A stretch of 64,000 nucleotides of DNA from NCBI GenBank assembly GCA_018398765.1, contig JAHBMJ010001845.1, positions 8,937 to 72,936 on the forward strand. The letters are read 5' to 3'. Both the position numbers and the translations under genes were made by a program. The stretch comes from Chromera velia (taxonomy: Eukaryota > Sar > Chromeraceae). A model generated the notes under the pieces. It was given only the letters and a program-made list of their open reading frames with translations. It was not told the origin of the DNA and ran no database searches. Shown piece after piece: positions 60,791-64,000 of the stretch. Position 1 is the first letter of the stretch. Every line of letters starts with the position of its first letter.

Positions 60791-61926
60791 AATAAACTGA
60801 GCTTCTGCTACCTTCTATGTCGGCTAAATAGCAAATAATTAGTTTAGTTACAACTATATAGAGTTATTACTTACTTAATTATTAAGGACATATTTAAAAA
60901 CTAATTGAAAAATATTTTTTTAAAATAAAGTCTAGAGCGCAAAAAAAAAACTTTTAAACTTTAGGGTCCACACCTAAGCTTTTAGGCCTTGAATAAGGCG
61001 CCTTTTAGCCACTAAAAATACTAGGAATTAACGTTAGAAATAGTGACCATGTTTTATTTGATTTAATTTAATTTGAGGTAGGGCTTAAGCTCAAATCAAA
61101 TATCAAGTCAGGGAGGATCTAGTGTTTAAAGACCTATCAAATACGATCAAATATTTGATCAATATGACTTTCAACCTCAAATATGAAGGTCCTAAAAAAA
61201 CTTTTGCAAGTACCGATCCGTTACGCATGCTGATTCAAATGAAAAAACCTAAATCTTGATGGTTTGCTCTCAAAAAAAAAACGTTTTGAGCTGCACTGAA
61301 ATTGACGTTTCACCCCTTTTTATTTTATGTAGAGGTAAACCGATCAGCTGAACGTTTTCCCGAACAGCTGTGTTGACTTTTCTGGTGCTGGAACATCTTT
61401 TACGGCCCCCTTTTTGAGCGTCTGCAAACATTTTACACCCCATAAGACATGTCACACAATCCGACAGGGTCGAACGGGAAGAAAGAGGCATTTGTTTTTA
61501 AAGCCGGGTACACAAAAAAAATATGGTCCGTGCAAAAGGGGGCAAATGTGATTCAGTGTCAGGTAAAAATACAAGGAGCCGAGGGGGAACGAGAAACTAT
61601 TTATGGCTGTGAGTATGCAGCAGTGGCAACCAGTTCTTTTTAAACCCACCTCATCAATTAGCATGGCTTGACGATCACGTCTGACAAACATCTGCAGCTG
61701 CTCCAAGAAAGACAGGAGAAGCTGTCGGAGGGGGCGGGGGGGGATAAGTTATAATTTTATATATATTTTTTTAAATTTTTGAAACACACATCAGAAATGT
61801 TCTGAATCTTCTGATAACTATTATCATGAAAAAAATGATCAGAATGACAGTAAGTCAGTGACTCAGTGAGGAACTTTAAGAGGTTAACCTCAAATTTTAC
61901 CTCAAATATCAAATATTTGAGGTTGA

Positions 61927-61975
61927 AGCTCAAATCAAATCAAATCAAATCAAATCAAATATAATCAAATCAAAT
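61927..61975. repeat. TCAAA microsatellite
   Basis: About eight near-perfect AATCA/TCAAA units within a region already rich in TCAAATAT words (61080-61170 and 61890-61980). Confidence 0.85.
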
Positions 61976-62087
61976 ATGGTCACTAGTTAGAAACCCAAAG
62001 TAAACAGTGCACCTTATTTTGCACCTGATTTATGGTGCAAACCTGTTTTTGCACCAGCACCAGCACCTTATGCACCTTTTCTCAGCT

Positions 62088-62697
62088 TTACTGGCATTTA
62101 TTGATCTATAATTAATATCTAAAATTTTGAACTTTAGTATATGTGCATGATGCAGTTTTTATAATATGTACAGCCTGAGTTTAAAGAACTGCATGAACAC
62201 TAGACAAAGCTAGACACCAAGCGTTTCCGCCGTTTCAGCTTAGGTTTAAACGCATCAAAGCAGCCCTAGAGGCAGCCTGTGAATATTCATAAATCAATGA
62301 TTTTGAGATGGAACCTAGAATAGAACGATCAATATGTATAGTGACTATAGTCAATCGTTTCAGTAACTTCAAAAATTAATAAGAATACATATATGAGCTA
62401 GTATATAAACGGCATAATTAATAAGCCTTTAAAAATGTATATTCATGGTCACTGCTAAGCATATCTAAGCGTCAGCTTTGTAAGTACTAGTGTGAGTATA
62501 TCAATCTGTAAGAACTGATCCTTTAAACTAGCCTTTAAACCTAGGTTTGAACTTAAATGTTGATCAATGCCACTGCTTTCTAGATTGCTTCAAGTACAGA
62601 GTGTCATCTTAGATTTTAAATTTGAAGGTCAGACCTTTGTAATCAGCTATAGGATTTGCTAAAGGAGGGGAGGCTTATAGAGACTATAGATGGGGGG
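62088..62697. other. AT-rich spacer before the LINE fragment
   Basis: No supported gene or recognisable repeat beyond short AT-rich words. Confidence 0.45.
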
Positions 62698-63788
62698 GAA
62701 AAAAAGTTGAGAGAGTGGGGTTATATAAGTATCTGGGTGTTCTTTTGTTCGAAGGGGGAGACTTAAGGGAGGTAATAGAAGAGAGGCTTAGCATAGCAAG
62801 TAGACGGATGGGTCATGCAAAGAGCGTAGCACTCTCTTTAGGTCGCCTGCCCCCCGTAGCAAAAATTTTGTGTTTATGCGCTTTCTGGTTGCCTGTTGCT
62901 CTATATGTGTTTGACTGTCTGCCTGTTTGCAAGTCAGATATGGATGCATTAGATGTCCTTCAATTGTGCTTTGTCCATTGGGCTTTGAATCTGTCTCTCT
63001 CCTCTTTCCATGTACCTACCCTGTGTCTTGTTGGTCTACTTCCTGCACGTGGGCATGTGTCGATGAGACTTGCTGGGTATTTGACTAACTTAAAACATAT
63101 TGACCTCAAGATGCCCGCGGGTGCCTGGTCGGCTTTAATAAATAGTGATTGTCCTTCCTCTATGATGCACGCACAAAAATTGATTGGGTCGACCGGATTG
63201 GAAGAATTTGTGACTGTCAATCCAACCATCAGAAGAAGAAAAAAAGCCACCAAGGTTGGCCGTCTCCTTCTCTTAAGAGCAGTGATTAATCGGGAAATTG
63301 ATGAATGGATTGATGGTTGTCTAGAAAGGGCCGCTTCACGGGGGGCAGTTTTGCAGTTTGGCAGAGGCATCAGACCGAATGTGTTCCAAACGTCTTATCT
63401 TACTGCCCAATGTTCGTCTCTCCTCTTCCTTTCATCTACTTTTCCTTCATCCCCTTTGTCCCCCCGTTTCGTTTCCCTCCCTCGCGCTGCGATCTGGTCT
63501 TCAGGCCCTTTTTCAGCCTTGCTGTATATGTTGCTTGGTGGTCGCCCCCATGCACCGTACAGAGGGTTGGAAGACGCGGTTTGCCTTGCATGCAGGGGCA
63601 AAACAGACGATCTACTGCACCGACTGACTGAATGCACAGAAACAAGAGCAGATCGAGAGGCTCTGAATGCAATTGTAACCGAAATTGAAGCGAAATTAGA
63701 CAAAGCCCAAGAAAGAGAGAGAAAGTGGTTGCTATCGAAAGACTCCATCCCTTTAAAACACGCCATGCAAAGCGAATTGTTGGCATGA
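62698..63788 (+). pseudogene. 5'-truncated LINE polyprotein, C-terminal part
   Basis: An open frame of about 360 codons without stops. It starts right after the RT catalytic region (VGLYKYLGVLLFEGGD, a motif that follows the RT thumb in many non-LTR elements), continues through the helical connection (IEERLSIASRRMGHA, KILCLCAFWLPVALYVFDC), and ends with a CCHC-like finger (CLACRGKTDDLLHRLTEC) at about 63578-63631. The RT itself is missing, as expected of 5' truncation during target-primed reverse transcription. It differs from the 49996-50811 fragment in sequence and domain end, so two LINE families are present. A TGA closes it at 63786. Confidence 0.65.
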
Positions 63789-64000
63789 ATGAAGGTCACC
63801 CTGGCACTCAGACATTCACCCATACCAGCCCTACGACTCTTGCGAAACATCTGTCTGCGCCCTCCATCGTAAGGTCTGTGATTCGATGCATGTGATGGTT
63901 ACTTACATCTCTTCCCGTCTCACCTTTAAATGTTCTTTTTCCACCTCCCACGTACATCTCCCGTCCCCCCTCTCCACCGGTCTTCCTGTCTGCCTCTACT

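Larger units (their letters stand above)
58982..62087. mobile_element. candidate 3.1-kb TIR element with 13-base flanking direct repeat
   Basis: The word TTACTGGCATTTA flanks the segment on both sides (58969-58981 and 62088-62100). The inner ends are inverted: GGCTTAGAAAAGATGCAT on the left against the complement of ATGCACCTTTTCTCAGCT on the right (15 of 18 match). GCACC-rich words recur near both ends. The inside is AT-rich with short frames I cannot identify, so it is probably non-autonomous. A 13-base target duplication is unusually long. Confidence 0.5.

Noticed and set aside
58941-62697. Small frames at 59639, 59848, 60326 and 61270 as transposase exons
   Set aside because: None carries a recognisable motif, and splice sites do not join them in phase.

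Overview
This is nuclear DNA of a eukaryote. Genes are broken by spliceosomal introns (donors GTGAGT, GTAAGT or GTCAGT; acceptors almost always TGCAG), sit on both strands, and are separated by microsatellites, AT-rich spacers of 1-3 kb and transposable elements. The gene set (Rab7, eIF2-beta, RBR ubiquitin ligase, TauE/SafE transporter, calpain, C2-MORN protein) with large low-complexity proteins and a chromodomain Ty3 element suggests a protist alga, possibly a chromerid or other alveolate. That placement is inference; no marker gene fixes it.

Layout, left to right: the last exon of an unknown protein (200-1097, +); a seven-exon secreted protein of unknown function (4305-8955, -); a full-length but stop-riddled Ty3/Gypsy chromodomain retrotransposon (about 11.5-16.6 kb, +) lying between inverted repeats; Rab7 (18095-20290, -); a giant disordered protein with about 30 RRxS phosphosite-like repeats (21099-29600, +); an RWD-RBR E3 ligase (31767-34562, -) divergent from eIF2-beta (35244-35912, +); a TauE/SafE-type membrane transporter (38241-40723, -); a complete DIRS/PAT-like tyrosine-recombinase retrotransposon with split direct repeats (41010-48704, +); a small foldback element and a LINE 3' end (49.5-50.8 kb); a C2-MORN gene broken by a 10-base deletion (51312-52540, +); a nine-exon calpain with a lipid-anchor N-terminus and VHL-beta-like modules (53023-58371, +); two structured DNA elements (58526-62087); and a 5'-truncated LINE (about 62.7-63.8 kb, +).

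The host genes are mostly unrelated housekeeping or signalling genes, so there is no operon-like pathway. The most coherent unusual signal is in the mobile elements. The long retroelement frames are interrupted almost only by stop codons reachable by one C-to-T (or G-to-A) change, with a single apparent frameshift (in the DIRS Gag). The two pairs of direct repeats in the DIRS-like element differ by 20 transitions and one transversion. This points to cytosine deamination (methylation decay or a RIP-like process) acting on repeats. The other notable items are host-style introns inside a retrotransposon Gag, the RRxS array, the VHL-beta/calpain fusion and the split IBR of the RBR ligase.

Exon boundaries were read by eye from splice motifs and reading-phase closure. 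Family assignments rest on recognised motifs, not on database searches.
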